Made by a program: the position numbers and the translations under genes. Positions 8,895-18,088 of a stretch of DNA of 64,000 nt are shown piece by piece. Origin of the DNA: Burkholderiaceae bacterium (GTDB lineage: Bacteria; Pseudomonadota; Gammaproteobacteria; Burkholderiales; Burkholderiaceae_E). The notes below the pieces were generated by a model. The model ran no database searches. It worked only from the letters and a program-made list of their open reading frames with translations, and had not been told where the DNA came from. Numbering within the stretch: position 1 is the stretch's first letter; each line of letters begins with the position of its first letter. The stretch covers positions 62,001 to 126,000 of the forward strand of contig JACKLP010000008.1 of the NCBI GenBank assembly GCA_024235875.1. Reading direction: 5' to 3'.

Positions 8895-9782
8895 TCAGGC
8901 CGTCGCCGCGGCGACGCTCGCCATCGGGAAGCCGAGCCGCTCGCGCGAATCGTAGTAGGCCTGGGCGACGCCGCGCGACAGCGCGCGGACGCGGCCGATG
9001 TAGGCGGCGCGCTCCGTGACCGAAATGGCGCCACGCGCATCGAGGAGATTGAAGGTATGAGAGCACTTCATGACCATCTCGTAGGCGGGCAGGGCGAGTT
9101 GTGCCTCGACGAGCTTGCCGGCTTGCGCCTCGTATTCGTCGAAGTGCCGAAACAACATGGCGGTGTCGGCCAGCTCGAAGTTATAGCGCGACTGCTCGAC
9201 CTCGTTCTGGTGGAAGACGTCGCGATAGCTGATCGATTCGGTCCACTTCAGGTCGAAGATGCTTTCGACGTTTTGCAGATACATCGCCAGGCGTTCGATC
9301 CCGTAGGTGATCTCGCCGGTGATCGGCTGGCAACGCAGTGAACCGACTTCCTGGAAGTAAGTGAACTGCGTGACTTCCATGCCATTGAGCCAGACCTCCC
9401 AGCCCAATCCCCAGGCACCGAGCGTGGGCGATTCCCAGTCGTCCTCGACGAAGCGGATGTCGTGCTTGCCGGGGTCGATCCCCAGCGCCTGCAACGACCC
9501 CACGTACAGGTCGAGGATGTCGGGTGGCGATGGCTTGAGTACGACCTGGTACTGGTAGTAGTGCTGGAGCCGATTGGGGTTCTCGCCATATCGGCCGTCT
9601 TTCGGGCGGCGCGAAGGTTGCACATAGGCGGCTCGCCACGGCTCGGGACCGATCGAGCGCAGGAAGGTCGCGGTGTGGAAGGTGCCCGCGCCGACTTCCA
9701 TGTCGTATGGCTGCAGAAGCGCACAGCCATGGCGATCCCAATATTCCTGCAGGCGCAGGATGATTTGCTGAAACGTGAGCAT
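8895..9782 (-). CDS. glyQ: Glycyl-tRNA synthetase alpha subunit
   Basis: Catalytic subunit that activates glycine and charges tRNA-Gly with GlyS. The start at 9782 gives MLTFQQIILRLQEYWDRHGC, the standard N-terminus of GlyQ; the upstream in-frame extension is Arg/Ala-rich and unlike any GlyQ. Conserved segments include QPYDMEVGAGTFHTATFLR, VQPSRRPKDGRYGENPNRLQ and GWEVWLNGMEVTQFTYFQ. The 295-residue length fits the family. A gap of about 145 bases separates it from the lnt stop, so a promoter for glyQS could lie there, although I see no convincing hexamers. Confidence 0.96.
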   Translation of the reverse strand: MLTFQQIILRLQEYWDRHGCALLQPYDMEVGAGTFHTATFLRSIGPEPWRAAYVQPSRRPKDGRYGENPNRLQHYYQYQVVLKPSPPDILDLYVGSLQALGIDPGKHDIRFVEDDWESPTLGAWGLGWEVWLNGMEVTQFTYFQEVGSLRCQPITGEITYGIERLAMYLQNVESIFDLKWTESISYRDVFHQNEVEQSRYNFELADTAMLFRHFDEYEAQAGKLVEAQLALPAYEMVMKCSHTFNLLDARGAISVTERAAYIGRVRALSRGVAQAYYDSRERLGFPMASVAAATA

Positions 9783-9927
9783 GCGACGTCTCGACCGTTC
9801 GTTGGCGTCCCGCGGGCCGGGCGATCCGATACCCTCGGTCGCGGGTGCTGCGTTCGATTCGGCACCGGAGACGACGCGGCTGTGTTGCCTGCGGCCAACC
9901 CCGGCGCATGAGCGAAAACCCGCAATT

Positions 9928-11520
9928 CTAGCCCGTTCGCACCCGGCTGCCGCGCAACTTGCGGCCACAGCCCGCAGCCCGTCGGGTCAGCCACAGCCCC
10001 GCGACCAGCATCGATGCGATCAACAGCGCCGCGCTCGTACGAGGCCAGCGGGCGTAGGGGGTCAGGCCGCTCGCGCCCGCGACCTCGATCGCGAGAACGC
10101 CGCGTTGCAGATTCGGCAGGCGCGCGAGCGTGCTGCCGTCGGTACCGATCACGGCGGTGACGCCGGTGTTCGTGGCGCGGACGATCGGTCGCCCCAGCTC
10201 GATCGCACGCATGCGCGAGATGTTCAGATGCTGTGTGAGTGCATGCGAATCGCCGAACCAGGCGATGTTGCTGACGTTGATCAGCAGGTTTGCGCCATCG
10301 CGTACCTGAACCGCGAGTTCCTCGCCGAACAGGTCCTCGTAGCAGATATTGAATGCCACATGGCTTCGACCGATCGCGAGCAACGGCTGCGAGCGTGCCC
10401 CCCGTCCGAAATCGCCGAGCGGAATGTTCATCATTCGTACGAACCAGCCGGCGCCGGTCGGAATGAACTCGCCGAACGGGACCAGGTGGCGCTTGTCGTA
10501 GCGGGCGACGATCCTGCCGCGCGCGTCGATGACCCCGACCGAGTTCGTGTAGCGCCGGCCCTGCGGGGCGTCGCGAACCAGGGGCATGCCGATTGCCAGG
10601 AGTCCGCCATCAACATCCAGATGTCGTCGCAGTGCCTCGGCCACCGACGCTGGCGTGGCCGACCAGGGCACCGTCCAAGCGGTCTCTGGCAGGATGGTGA
10701 GGTCGGCGCTGCCGGCGAGGGCATCGTCGGTGTAGTCGCGCATGGCTTGCAGGCTGCGCGCGCGATCGAACTTCATCTGCTGGGGAACATTGCCCTGCAG
10801 TAGCCGCAGTCGCAGCGATTCGGTCCCTTGCGAGGGCGCGATCGTCGCGCCGGCGATCGCCGCCAGGGCGGCCGGTGCGGCGCATGCCAGTATCACCCTG
10901 GCCGCGGACCGGTGGCGGCGCTCGCGCAGCAGCGCGCCGCCATATCCGGCGCCAGCAGCCGCCAGCATGGCGAGGCCGCCAAGCCCATAGACACCGACCA
11001 GGCGCGCGGCGCCTGCCAGCGGGCCGTCGACCTGCGCGTAACCGATCGCCAGCCAGGGAAACCCGGTCAGCAGCCAGCCTCTGGAGATCTCGAACAGGCT
11101 CCAGCAGGCCGCGAGCAGCAAGGCGCTGCCGAGCGCGTAGGCCGTCGATGCGCTCCGGTCGAGTCGCGACGTGGCGATGGCACCGAGTTTGGTCGCCAAC
11201 CCGAATGCGGCGGCACCGAACGCGGCCAGGTAGCCTGCGAGCAACAGCACCGCCAGTGCCGCAAGCGGCGCCGGCAGGCCGCCGTAGCGGTTCATCGAGA
11301 TGAACAACCAGCCGATGCCGGCGCCAAAGCTGCTCAGGCCGAAAGCGAAGGCGACGAGCGCGGCGACGCGCGAAGGCCGCGCCGCATCGCGGGCCGCACC
11401 CAGGGTCAGCATCGTCAGGCCCGCCAGGCAGAGCAATTGCAGCCAAGGGCCCCACGCACCGACATTGAACGCGAGCGCGTGGGCCAGGCCCAGCGCCAGG
11501 GCGACGGTGATGGCGCGCAT
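9928..11520 (-). CDS. lnt: Apolipoprotein N-acyltransferase
   Basis: Inner-membrane enzyme catalysing the last step of lipoprotein maturation, adding an N-acyl chain to the lipidated Cys. Several hydrophobic helices occupy the first ~220 residues. A nitrilase-fold periplasmic domain follows, with the expected triad: Glu in LPETAW, Lys in YDKRHLVPFGEF and Cys in NICYEDLFGE. A final transmembrane helix (ALLIASMLVAGLWL) ends the protein. The 530-residue length is normal. The gene lies directly downstream of corC, seven bases after its stop, as in many proteobacteria (ybeY–corC–lnt). Confidence 0.95.
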   Translation of the reverse strand: MRAITVALALGLAHALAFNVGAWGPWLQLLCLAGLTMLTLGAARDAARPSRVAALVAFAFGLSSFGAGIGWLFISMNRYGGLPAPLAALAVLLLAGYLAAFGAAAFGLATKLGAIATSRLDRSASTAYALGSALLLAACWSLFEISRGWLLTGFPWLAIGYAQVDGPLAGAARLVGVYGLGGLAMLAAAGAGYGGALLRERRHRSAARVILACAAPAALAAIAGATIAPSQGTESLRLRLLQGNVPQQMKFDRARSLQAMRDYTDDALAGSADLTILPETAWTVPWSATPASVAEALRRHLDVDGGLLAIGMPLVRDAPQGRRYTNSVGVIDARGRIVARYDKRHLVPFGEFIPTGAGWFVRMMNIPLGDFGRGARSQPLLAIGRSHVAFNICYEDLFGEELAVQVRDGANLLINVSNIAWFGDSHALTQHLNISRMRAIELGRPIVRATNTGVTAVIGTDGSTLARLPNLQRGVLAIEVAGASGLTPYARWPRTSAALLIASMLVAGLWLTRRAAGCGRKLRGSRVRTG

Positions 11521-11527
11521 CGGCGCC

Positions 11528-12409
11528 TCAGCTCGGCGCGGTCGTGTCGGCTGCGTCGACGCGCTCGACCATCAGGAGTTGAACCTGGCGCGCATCGGCC
11601 CGTAGTACCTCGAATCGCAGGCCACCGAGATCGACCACGTCGCCTCGGCGGGGCACCCGACCGACCTGCTCGGTGATCAGGCCACCGATCGTGTCGTAGT
11701 CATCATCGGGAAAGCGCGTGCCGAAGGTCTGGTTGAACTGTGCGATTTCGGTGATCGCCCGAACCCGATAGCGATCGACGCCATTCGGGCTGCGGTCGAC
11801 CGGCACGATGTGATCGCTTTCCTCATCGAAATCGAACTCGTCTTCGATGTCGCCGACGATCTGCTCGAGCACGTCCTCGATGGTGACCAGGCCGGCCACG
11901 CCACCGTACTCGTCCACGACGATGGCCAGGTGATTGCGATTGACGCGGAACTCGCGCAGCAGCACATTGAGCCGCTTGCTCTCGGGAACGAAGACCGTCG
12001 GACGGAGCAGGTCGCGCACGTCGAGGTCCGGATCTGCATGCAGGCGCAGCAATTCCTTGGCATGTAGGATGCCGAGGATATTGTCGCGCTCGCCCTCGAC
12101 CACGGGGAACCGGGAGTGGGCGGTCTCGATGACCCGTGGCAGGAACGCCTCGAGGGGTTCGCCGATGTCGATGACATCCATTTGCGAGCGCGTGATCATG
12201 ATGTCGCGCACCGCGAGTTCGGAGACCTGGAGGACGCCTTCGATCATCGACATCGCGTCGGCGTCGAGAAGGTCGTCGCGCTGCGCCTGACGCAGCAGGT
12301 GCAGCAACTGGTCCCGGTTCTCGGGGGCGCGCAGCAACAGCGTTGACAAACGCTCGAGGAAGCCGCGGGACTGGCCCAGGGCCTCAGGTGATTCGCTCAT
12401 CGACGACAT
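11528..12409 (-). CDS. corC: CorC/YbeX-type CBS-domain protein
   Basis: Cytoplasmic protein with a CBS-domain pair and a C-terminal CorC/HlyC transporter-associated domain, linked to magnesium/cobalt homeostasis and ribosome function in E. coli (YbeX). The start at 12409 (ATG; another ATG at 12400) gives about 293 residues; longer readings would overlap ybeY. The CBS segments include DIMITRSQMDVIDIGEPL and VVDEYGGVAGLVTIEDVLEQ, and the C-terminal part has the typical IVGDIEDEFD bridge and TIGGLI motif. Neighbours ybeY (upstream) and lnt (downstream) support the call. Confidence 0.93.
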   Translation of the reverse strand: MSSMSESPEALGQSRGFLERLSTLLLRAPENRDQLLHLLRQAQRDDLLDADAMSMIEGVLQVSELAVRDIMITRSQMDVIDIGEPLEAFLPRVIETAHSRFPVVEGERDNILGILHAKELLRLHADPDLDVRDLLRPTVFVPESKRLNVLLREFRVNRNHLAIVVDEYGGVAGLVTIEDVLEQIVGDIEDEFDFDEESDHIVPVDRSPNGVDRYRVRAITEIAQFNQTFGTRFPDDDYDTIGGLITEQVGRVPRRGDVVDLGGLRFEVLRADARQVQLLMVERVDAADTTAPS

Positions 12410-12492
12410 CAACGGTGCGGGAACGCTTCGAGCATACCCGAAGGGCGCTCGCGGACAAAGGGCCGTGCCCTGGCGGTCCGGCGCGCCCGCGA

Positions 12493-12993
12493 TCAGGTGG
12501 TTTCGGTGGTGGCATCGGCGACATAGGGGTCGGCGATTCGAAAGCGCCGCAGGATTCGCTTTTCTTCGGCTTCCATCGCAGCGGCTTCTTGATCTTCCAG
12601 ATGGTCCAGGCCGCGCGCGTGCAGACTGCCGTGCACGAGCAGGTGGGCCAGATGGTGGTCGAAGGGCTTGCGTTGTACGCGGGCCTCGTCGCGGACCAGC
12701 GGCACGCACACGACGATGTCGGCACATAGTCGGTCCGCGCCGTCGTAGCCGAAGGTCAGCACATTGGTCGGCCCGGCCTTGCCGCGGTAGGCGGAATTGA
12801 GTGCTTGCGATTCGGCACGCCCGACGAAACGTATGGTGATCTCGGCCGGGCGGGGTTCCAGCGCAGCGGATACCAGGCGCCGAATCCGGGCGCGCGACGC
12901 GGGTAGCGCCGCAATCCCCTTGCCGCATTGCAGCGCAAGGCGCAGGGTCGGCCGCCCCTGACCCGGACGATCAGCTGGCGGCATGGCCGTCAT
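12493..12993 (-). CDS. ybeY: Endoribonuclease / rRNA maturation factor YbeY
   Basis: Zinc-dependent single-strand endoribonuclease used in 16S rRNA 3'-end maturation and ribosome quality control. The zinc site HGSLHARGLDH is at residues 121-131, the family signature (HGxLHxxGxDH). I start at the ATG at 12993, inside the last codons of phoH; a second ATG three codons later is possible. With this start the protein is 166 residues, close to the usual 150-180. The overlap with phoH fits the conserved phoH–ybeY–corC–lnt order. Confidence 0.93.
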   Translation of the reverse strand: MTAMPPADRPGQGRPTLRLALQCGKGIAALPASRARIRRLVSAALEPRPAEITIRFVGRAESQALNSAYRGKAGPTNVLTFGYDGADRLCADIVVCVPLVRDEARVQRKPFDHHLAHLLVHGSLHARGLDHLEDQEAAAMEAEEKRILRRFRIADPYVADATTETT

Positions 12994-13945
12994 TGTCGGT
13001 GCGCGCGTGCCGCTCGTAGGCGTCGACGATCCGCGCGACCAACGGATGGCGCACCACGTCGGCACTATCGAACTGCGTGAACGCGATGCCACGCACCTCG
13101 GCCAGGATGCGGGTTGCCTGGGCCAGCCCGGACGGCTGTCCGCGCGGTAGGTCGATCTGGGTGGTGTCGCCGTTGACGACCGCCTTGGAGCCGAAGCCGA
13201 TGCGCGTGAGGAACATCTTCATCTGCTCTGGCGTGGTGTTCTGCGCCTCGTCGAGGATCACGAACGAATGGTTCAGCGTGCGCCCCCGCATGTAGGCGAG
13301 CGGCGCGATCTCGATCACCTGCTTTTCGAACATGCGGGCCGTGCGGTCGAAGCCCATCAGGTCGTAGAGCGCGTCGTAGAGCGGGCGCAGGTAGGGGTCG
13401 ACCTTCTGCGCCAGGTCGCCGGGCAGGAAGCCGAGCCGCTCGCCGGCCTCGACCGCGGGCCGCGTGAGCACGATGCGCTTGACCGCGTCGCGCTCGAGCG
13501 CATCCACCGCGCAGGCCACGGCCAGGTAGGTCTTGCCGGTCCCGGCGGGTCCGATCCCGAAGGTGATGTCGTGCTCGAGGATGTATCGGAGATACTCGCG
13601 CTGGCGCGGCGTACGGCCGCGCAGGTCGCTGCGGCGCGTCTGCAGCACCGGGGAATCATCGTCGCCGGCGCGTGGTGCCGCGGTCATCTCGACGAGGCCG
13701 AGCTGTATGTCATCGAGTGAAAGAGCCCGCTCGCGGGCACGATCGTAGAAGGTCTCGATGGCGATCCGGGCCGCGCCAGCCGCCGGCTGTTGGCCTTCGA
13801 TCGCGATGGTGCTGCCGCGGCGCGTGACCACGACGTCGAAGGCCTCGGCAACGATCCTGAGGTTCTCGTCCAGCGGGCCGCAGAGATTGGCCAGACGCAG
13901 ATTGTCTTCGTCGGGCAGCGGCAGTTCGATGGCGTCGGTCTTCAA
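12971..13945 (-). CDS. PhoH-like ATPase (YbeZ)
   Basis: Predicted cytoplasmic P-loop ATPase that acts with YbeY in RNA metabolism. I choose the TTG at 13945 (protein begins LKTDAIELPLP, with a GGAG four bases upstream); the frame continues upstream for 220 codons but with a composition unlike PhoH. Walker A GIGPAGTGKT is at residues 130-139 and Walker B (FVILDEAQN) about 90 residues later. The 324-residue length is normal. In many relatives the gene upstream is miaB; here miaB is 10 kb away, with unrelated genes between. Confidence 0.93.
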   Translation of the reverse strand: MKTDAIELPLPDEDNLRLANLCGPLDENLRIVAEAFDVVVTRRGSTIAIEGQQPAAGAARIAIETFYDRARERALSLDDIQLGLVEMTAAPRAGDDDSPVLQTRRSDLRGRTPRQREYLRYILEHDITFGIGPAGTGKTYLAVACAVDALERDAVKRIVLTRPAVEAGERLGFLPGDLAQKVDPYLRPLYDALYDLMGFDRTARMFEKQVIEIAPLAYMRGRTLNHSFVILDEAQNTTPEQMKMFLTRIGFGSKAVVNGDTTQIDLPRGQPSGLAQATRILAEVRGIAFTQFDSADVVRHPLVARIVDAYERHARTDNDGHAAS

Positions 13946-13983
13946 GGGGCTCCGGGTACGGCGGCTTGCCGGCCTGGCCGATC

Positions 13984-16900
13984 TCAGGGGTCTCGGGCGA
14001 ACACGCCCACGCCATCGATTGTACGTTGTGAACCGGGATCCCGAATGGTGTAGCCGTAGCCGGCGCGTGACCCGTCCGGGCCGAACAGCCCGCCGCGCAC
14101 CTGGGTGGTGCATGACTGCCCGGCGCACACGGTGTGCGGCACCCCGCTCGCCTGCGTTCGCAGCGAGCCCTCGAACCGGGCCGTAGACGAAAGCTGCAGC
14201 TCGCTGGCTGACGGATCGGACACGCCGCCGCTGGTGGCGATCGAGTAGGTGCCGCCACCGATGCGTACCTGTGCCTCGATGCCGATGCGAGCGGCGGAGC
14301 CGGGTGTGAACTGCACTCCGATCCTGCCGGCAAAGCTGCCCGGAGACGTGCTGCCGTCCGAGAACGTCGGCAGGGTGGCGCCGACCAGCGAATAGCTGAA
14401 ACGACCCTGTGTGGGCAGGCCGAGGGCGGGCGAGCCGACCAGGTAGTGCATGCCCTGGTTGCTCGTATAGGGCGCCCGATAGACATAGGCGGAACCCGTC
14501 ACGTGCACGTCGCCGCCGGTCCAGCGCCCCCACGACACGTAGGGGTCCGATCCATGTTCGGCGAGTGCGGTCGTGCCGGGCCGCACGCACAAAGTCTCCG
14601 GGCAAAGGCCGGCATATTCCAGGCGCCGGTTTGCGTCGAGCGAGAATGCATTGGTCTCGTCGCGAATGCGGTCACGCGAGTGGTCACTGACGAGCACGTT
14701 TCGAAGATCCACGAACCAGTTGCCGATGGACTGGCCCCCGGCGGGCAGTGCAGGGACCGGATTGGCCGTGCCGGAGCCGGAGCCGGATGAGCCGTGGGCG
14801 CTGCCGGAACCGCCTGAGGCGCTCGAACCGTCGGAGTGTTCGTCGTGATCGGAATGCGCGCCGCCGTCGGAACCGTCGGTCGTGCCAGAGCCGCTGGAAC
14901 TTCCCGAGCCGCTGGACCCTCCCGAGCCGCTGGAACTCCCTGACCCGCTGGAACTCCCTGACCCGCTGGAACTCCCTGACCCGCTGGAACTCCCTGACCC
15001 GCTGGAACTCCCTGATGCGCTGGAACTCCCTGATGCGCCGGAACTTCCCGATGCGCCAGAGTCCCCGGCCCCGTTCGAACCGCTCGAACCGCTTCCGTTG
15101 CGACCGGAATCGGATCCGGTGGACGCGCTGGAACCCGACCCATTGTCGGCGTTCGTGCCGCGCTGGCTCGTTGTCGAACCCGTCGCGGCATCGGCCATCG
15201 ATAGCAACCACGTGCCATCGCTGCCGCGGACCGAGTTGGCGCCGGTTTCGTTGCTGTCGCCGTCGGGCACCTCGTCACCCAGGAGCGAGCGCAGGCGCTC
15301 GCCCGCCGCATCCGGCGATGCCAGGACGGGGCGGCCGGTCGGCAGGAATACGAATGCGACGTCGGCTGGCGGCGCCGTCGTCGCGGCGTTTTCGCTCACG
15401 CTTGGACGCGCGACCACGGCTGGCTGGACCGGGGTTGCCGGACCGGCGGGTCCAATGGCTCCGCCTTGGACATTGACACCGGGAAGCGCTTCGTCGATCG
15501 GGGAGGGCCCGACGCCCGATCCGCTCGATCCTGCGACGGTCGCGGCGGCCATGGTCTCGGTCGAGGCGGAACCGCCGAGCGACGACGCGGGGCCGGTGGC
15601 TGCCGCGCTGCCCACCTTGGGCGCAACGAGAACCGCAGGTGAACCGGGGTTCGGTGGCGTCGGTCCCGACGTCGACTTGGATGCGACCGTGGCCACCGTC
15701 GGGCTGGACACTGGCGCGCCGGCAGCCACCGGCCCGGCCGCCCACGCGAACGGATTGTCAGGGGGAGCCGCGCCCGCACCGGTGGTGGAGATCTGATGGG
15801 CGCCTGGTGCACCAACGTCCGGTGTCGACCCGATCCCCGCCGCTGTCGAGTCGTTCTTCGTGACGACTGCCGGCGCCGCCGCCGCCGCGGACCCAACGGC
15901 GATCGGGCTCGACAGGCCATTGCCATCGCCGGCTGTGCCCTGACCGGGGCCTGCACTCGGCCCGGCGGTGTCCGCCGTGGCGCCCGGTCCGGCGTCCCCA
16001 CCCGCCTCGACCGTCGCTCCCCCCGGCAGGGGCATGGCGAACGGGGTGGGCCATGGCACGGGCACCTGGCCGGGCGAGGTCGGCCGGCCAGCGGAACCGG
16101 CGGTCGAGCCATCGGGCGTCGATGCGTTCGTTGCCGCCGACGACGTCGAACCTGCCGAATCCGCCGAGGCAGTCCGGCTTCGGCCGGTGGCCGGATCCGC
16201 CATGCGGTCGGCTCGCGCGCCGCCGTTGCGGAATCCGGCGCCCGAGCCGCCGCCACCTTGCGCGTATGCGATGCCGCTGCCGGTATCGGTCGAATCGGTC
16301 GTCGATCCGACGACCGTGTCCGAGTGAGCAGCGCTTGCGCCCGCTGGAGCGAGCGCCGCCGCGAGGGTCGGACTGGTCGAACCCGCATCGGTCGCATCGG
16401 CGCCGGAACCGGTGGAGCCCTCCGCGCTGTCGGATGCCGGCGCAGATCCGGGGCGCGCGGCTGCCTGAGCATCCGGGTGCTGCGCCGTGGTGTTCTTCGC
16501 CGCCTCTGTGCCGGCCGCCAAGGTCTCCTTGGCGGGATGGCCGCCAGCGGACTTCGAACCGCCTGAAGAATCGCCTGTTGCGCCACCGCTGCCGCCACCC
16601 TTGCCACCGGCATCGGTCCGGGTGATCGTGGTCGGCGGTGGCAGAACCGGCATGTCGGTGGTGCGCTCCGGGGCGCTGTCGGGGCCGTCGACATGGGCGG
16701 CTTCGCCCGCCGCGAGTTCCACCGAACCGGCTGCGTTCGACACCACGATGCGGCCCACCGTCACCGCCGCATGCAGGCCTCGACGCGTGCCCGGTGCGCA
16801 GCGAGGAACGCAGTCGTTCTCGATCGCCAGGTACTGGGTGCCGCGAATCCCGATGACCGCGGTCGGCGTGCGCAGTCGGTAGTCGTCGTGGTCGCGCTTG

Positions 16901-17334
16901 CCGATCAGCCCCGATGCCGCGCGTAGGGCGCCGCGCAACAGCGAGAAGAAGCCGCGCTGCTCGCCCTTGCCAAAGCGGTAGTCGTCGATCCGAAACGTGG
17001 TGAGGCTCTGCAGGGAGACGATGCCGCCGTCCGTGAACCGGATCTGCGCACGGCCGTCGGTGCCGGTCTGTACCGTGTCGCCGCTTTCGAGACCGAAGCC
17101 GGCGCGCGCGCGTAGCCGCCGCGGCTCACCCGTGCTCATCCGTTGTACGAAGACCTCGCCAGCGACCGTGAGCAGACGCCCGTCGCTTGCGAAACCGGCC
17201 GGTCCGAATGCCAGCAGCACCAGTCCGATCGCCCAGACCCGGATGCCTCGCCAGCCGCCGTGCGCACGCGAGCATGCACGCGCGCGATAGCGGCGCGGCA
17301 CGGGTCGATAAGGACGGGGAAATCCAGCTTGCAA
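13984..17334 (-). CDS. Giant FecR-domain protein with Ser/Gly-repeat linker and TbpB-like C-terminal domain
   Basis: A predicted exported protein of 1,116 residues. The N-terminus has a hydrophobic segment ending FGPAGFAS near residue 50 (signal peptide with a long basic n-region; start taken as TTG at 17334, the only reasonable start codon in frame). A FecR domain follows at about 84-170 (GDTVQTGTDGRAQIRF, RTPTAVIGIRGTQYL). Residues ~230-865 are low complexity, rich in Ala, Gly, Ser, Thr and Pro, and include a hexapeptide SGSSSG repeat at about 758-815. The last ~245 residues form a folded domain with motifs WGRW, HYLVG, FAGRIGVQF and GGLFGPDGS...GYGY, resembling the small beta-barrel at the end of TbpB-like and large FecR proteins. 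Function unknown; a surface or secreted protein is an inference. No lipobox is present. Confidence 0.75.
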   Translation of the reverse strand: MQAGFPRPYRPVPRRYRARACSRAHGGWRGIRVWAIGLVLLAFGPAGFASDGRLLTVAGEVFVQRMSTGEPRRLRARAGFGLESGDTVQTGTDGRAQIRFTDGGIVSLQSLTTFRIDDYRFGKGEQRGFFSLLRGALRAASGLIGKRDHDDYRLRTPTAVIGIRGTQYLAIENDCVPRCAPGTRRGLHAAVTVGRIVVSNAAGSVELAAGEAAHVDGPDSAPERTTDMPVLPPPTTITRTDAGGKGGGSGGATGDSSGGSKSAGGHPAKETLAAGTEAAKNTTAQHPDAQAAARPGSAPASDSAEGSTGSGADATDAGSTSPTLAAALAPAGASAAHSDTVVGSTTDSTDTGSGIAYAQGGGGSGAGFRNGGARADRMADPATGRSRTASADSAGSTSSAATNASTPDGSTAGSAGRPTSPGQVPVPWPTPFAMPLPGGATVEAGGDAGPGATADTAGPSAGPGQGTAGDGNGLSSPIAVGSAAAAAPAVVTKNDSTAAGIGSTPDVGAPGAHQISTTGAGAAPPDNPFAWAAGPVAAGAPVSSPTVATVASKSTSGPTPPNPGSPAVLVAPKVGSAAATGPASSLGGSASTETMAAATVAGSSGSGVGPSPIDEALPGVNVQGGAIGPAGPATPVQPAVVARPSVSENAATTAPPADVAFVFLPTGRPVLASPDAAGERLRSLLGDEVPDGDSNETGANSVRGSDGTWLLSMADAATGSTTSQRGTNADNGSGSSASTGSDSGRNGSGSSGSNGAGDSGASGSSGASGSSSASGSSSGSGSSSGSGSSSGSGSSSGSGSSSGSGGSSGSGSSSGSGTTDGSDGGAHSDHDEHSDGSSASGGSGSAHGSSGSGSGTANPVPALPAGGQSIGNWFVDLRNVLVSDHSRDRIRDETNAFSLDANRRLEYAGLCPETLCVRPGTTALAEHGSDPYVSWGRWTGGDVHVTGSAYVYRAPYTSNQGMHYLVGSPALGLPTQGRFSYSLVGATLPTFSDGSTSPGSFAGRIGVQFTPGSAARIGIEAQVRIGGGTYSIATSGGVSDPSASELQLSSTARFEGSLRTQASGVPHTVCAGQSCTTQVRGGLFGPDGSRAGYGYTIRDPGSQRTIDGVGVFARDP
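14887..15059. repeat. 18-bp tandem repeat inside the FecR-protein gene
   Basis: About nine and a half head-to-tail copies of an 18-bp unit (plus-strand form CCCGCTGGAACTCCCTGA). The central five copies are almost identical and the outer ones diverge. On the coding (minus) strand each unit encodes six residues, Ser-Gly-Ser-Ser-Ser-Gly. Because the unit is a multiple of three, copy-number change by slippage would lengthen or shorten the linker without a frameshift. Confidence 0.9.
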
Positions 17335-17679
17335 GTGCTAAAACGGCGCGGCCATGACATGCCGCGACCGTCCTTGGAGTGGGCCTGACCCAGTGTATGG
17401 GGGCACTCCCCCTGCCGATAGCCACGATCGAGCCGTCAGTCGTACGCCATCGACCAGCCGTCGGCAACACACTAAAGAATGCGCGGATCAGCACGACCGC
17501 GTGCGCTCAATTAGCGCGATAGGCGCGTGGCGGAGGCCGCTCGACGACGGGATCGATGGGTGCGTGGCCGCGCGCTGGCGCAGTCCGGCCGCTTCGGCAA
17601 CCCGTCGGATATCGGACCGCCACCACGAATCGCTGCGCGCCGCTAAGATCCCAGCAGTCGTGAGCGAGGGAGCACGAAA
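17335..17679. other. Intergenic region between FecR-protein gene and MAPEG gene
   Basis: About 345 bases between two divergent genes. It should carry promoters for both, but I find no convincing -35/-10 pair. A small hairpin (GGGGG-cact-CCCCC) lies at about 17399-17412, without a T tract. Short open frames here lack homologous features and have shadow-like composition. The base composition is like the surrounding genome. Confidence 0.6.
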
Positions 17680-18072
17680 GTGACGACGGATCTCTGGATG
17701 CTAGTGGCCACCGCAATGCTGTGTCTCGGCATGCCTTTCGTCTACGGGGCCGGACGGTTTCTGCAGCGCGGTGGCATTGCATGGTCGGCCGGCAATCGAG
17801 AGAGGGATCTCGCGGTCCCGCGCTGGGTCAAGCGTGCGGAGCAGTCGCATCGGAACATGATCGAGAACATCGCCCCGTTCGCCATTCTGGTTCTGGTCGC
17901 GCACGTGGCTGGCAAGTCGAACGCAAGCACGGCCATCGGCGCGACGATCTTCTTCTGGGGGCGTGTCGCGCACCTGGTCGCGTACGTTGCGGGCATCGTC
18001 TATTTGCGAACCTTGGCCTGGTTCGTGGCATGGATCGGCGGGGGCATGGTGATGTGGCAGTTGTTCAACTAG
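17680..18072 (+). CDS. MAPEG-family membrane protein
   Basis: Small integral membrane protein of the MAPEG superfamily (membrane-associated proteins in eicosanoid and glutathione metabolism), 130 residues with about four hydrophobic helices. The GTG start at 17680 follows GCGAGGGAGC. The family motif is seen as RAEQSHRNMIENIAPFA (residues ~52-68), the RxxxNxxE-type glutathione-site sequence. Bacterial members are often glutathione transferase- or peroxidase-like, but the substrate here is unknown. A methyltransferase gene follows 16 bases later. Confidence 0.85.
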   Translation: MTTDLWMLVATAMLCLGMPFVYGAGRFLQRGGIAWSAGNRERDLAVPRWVKRAEQSHRNMIENIAPFAILVLVAHVAGKSNASTAIGATIFFWGRVAHLVAYVAGIVYLRTLAWFVAWIGGGMVMWQLFN

Positions 18073-18088
18073 CTGGCCACGATTGCAG

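Noticed and set aside
14887..15059. CRISPR-like periodic repeat
   Set aside because: Unit is 18 bases with no spacers and lies in frame within a coding region, so it is a tandem coding repeat.
17354..17683. Possible 109-codon gene between the FecR and MAPEG genes
   Set aside because: No ribosome site, no similarity and Arg/Ser-rich composition; it also runs into the MAPEG start.
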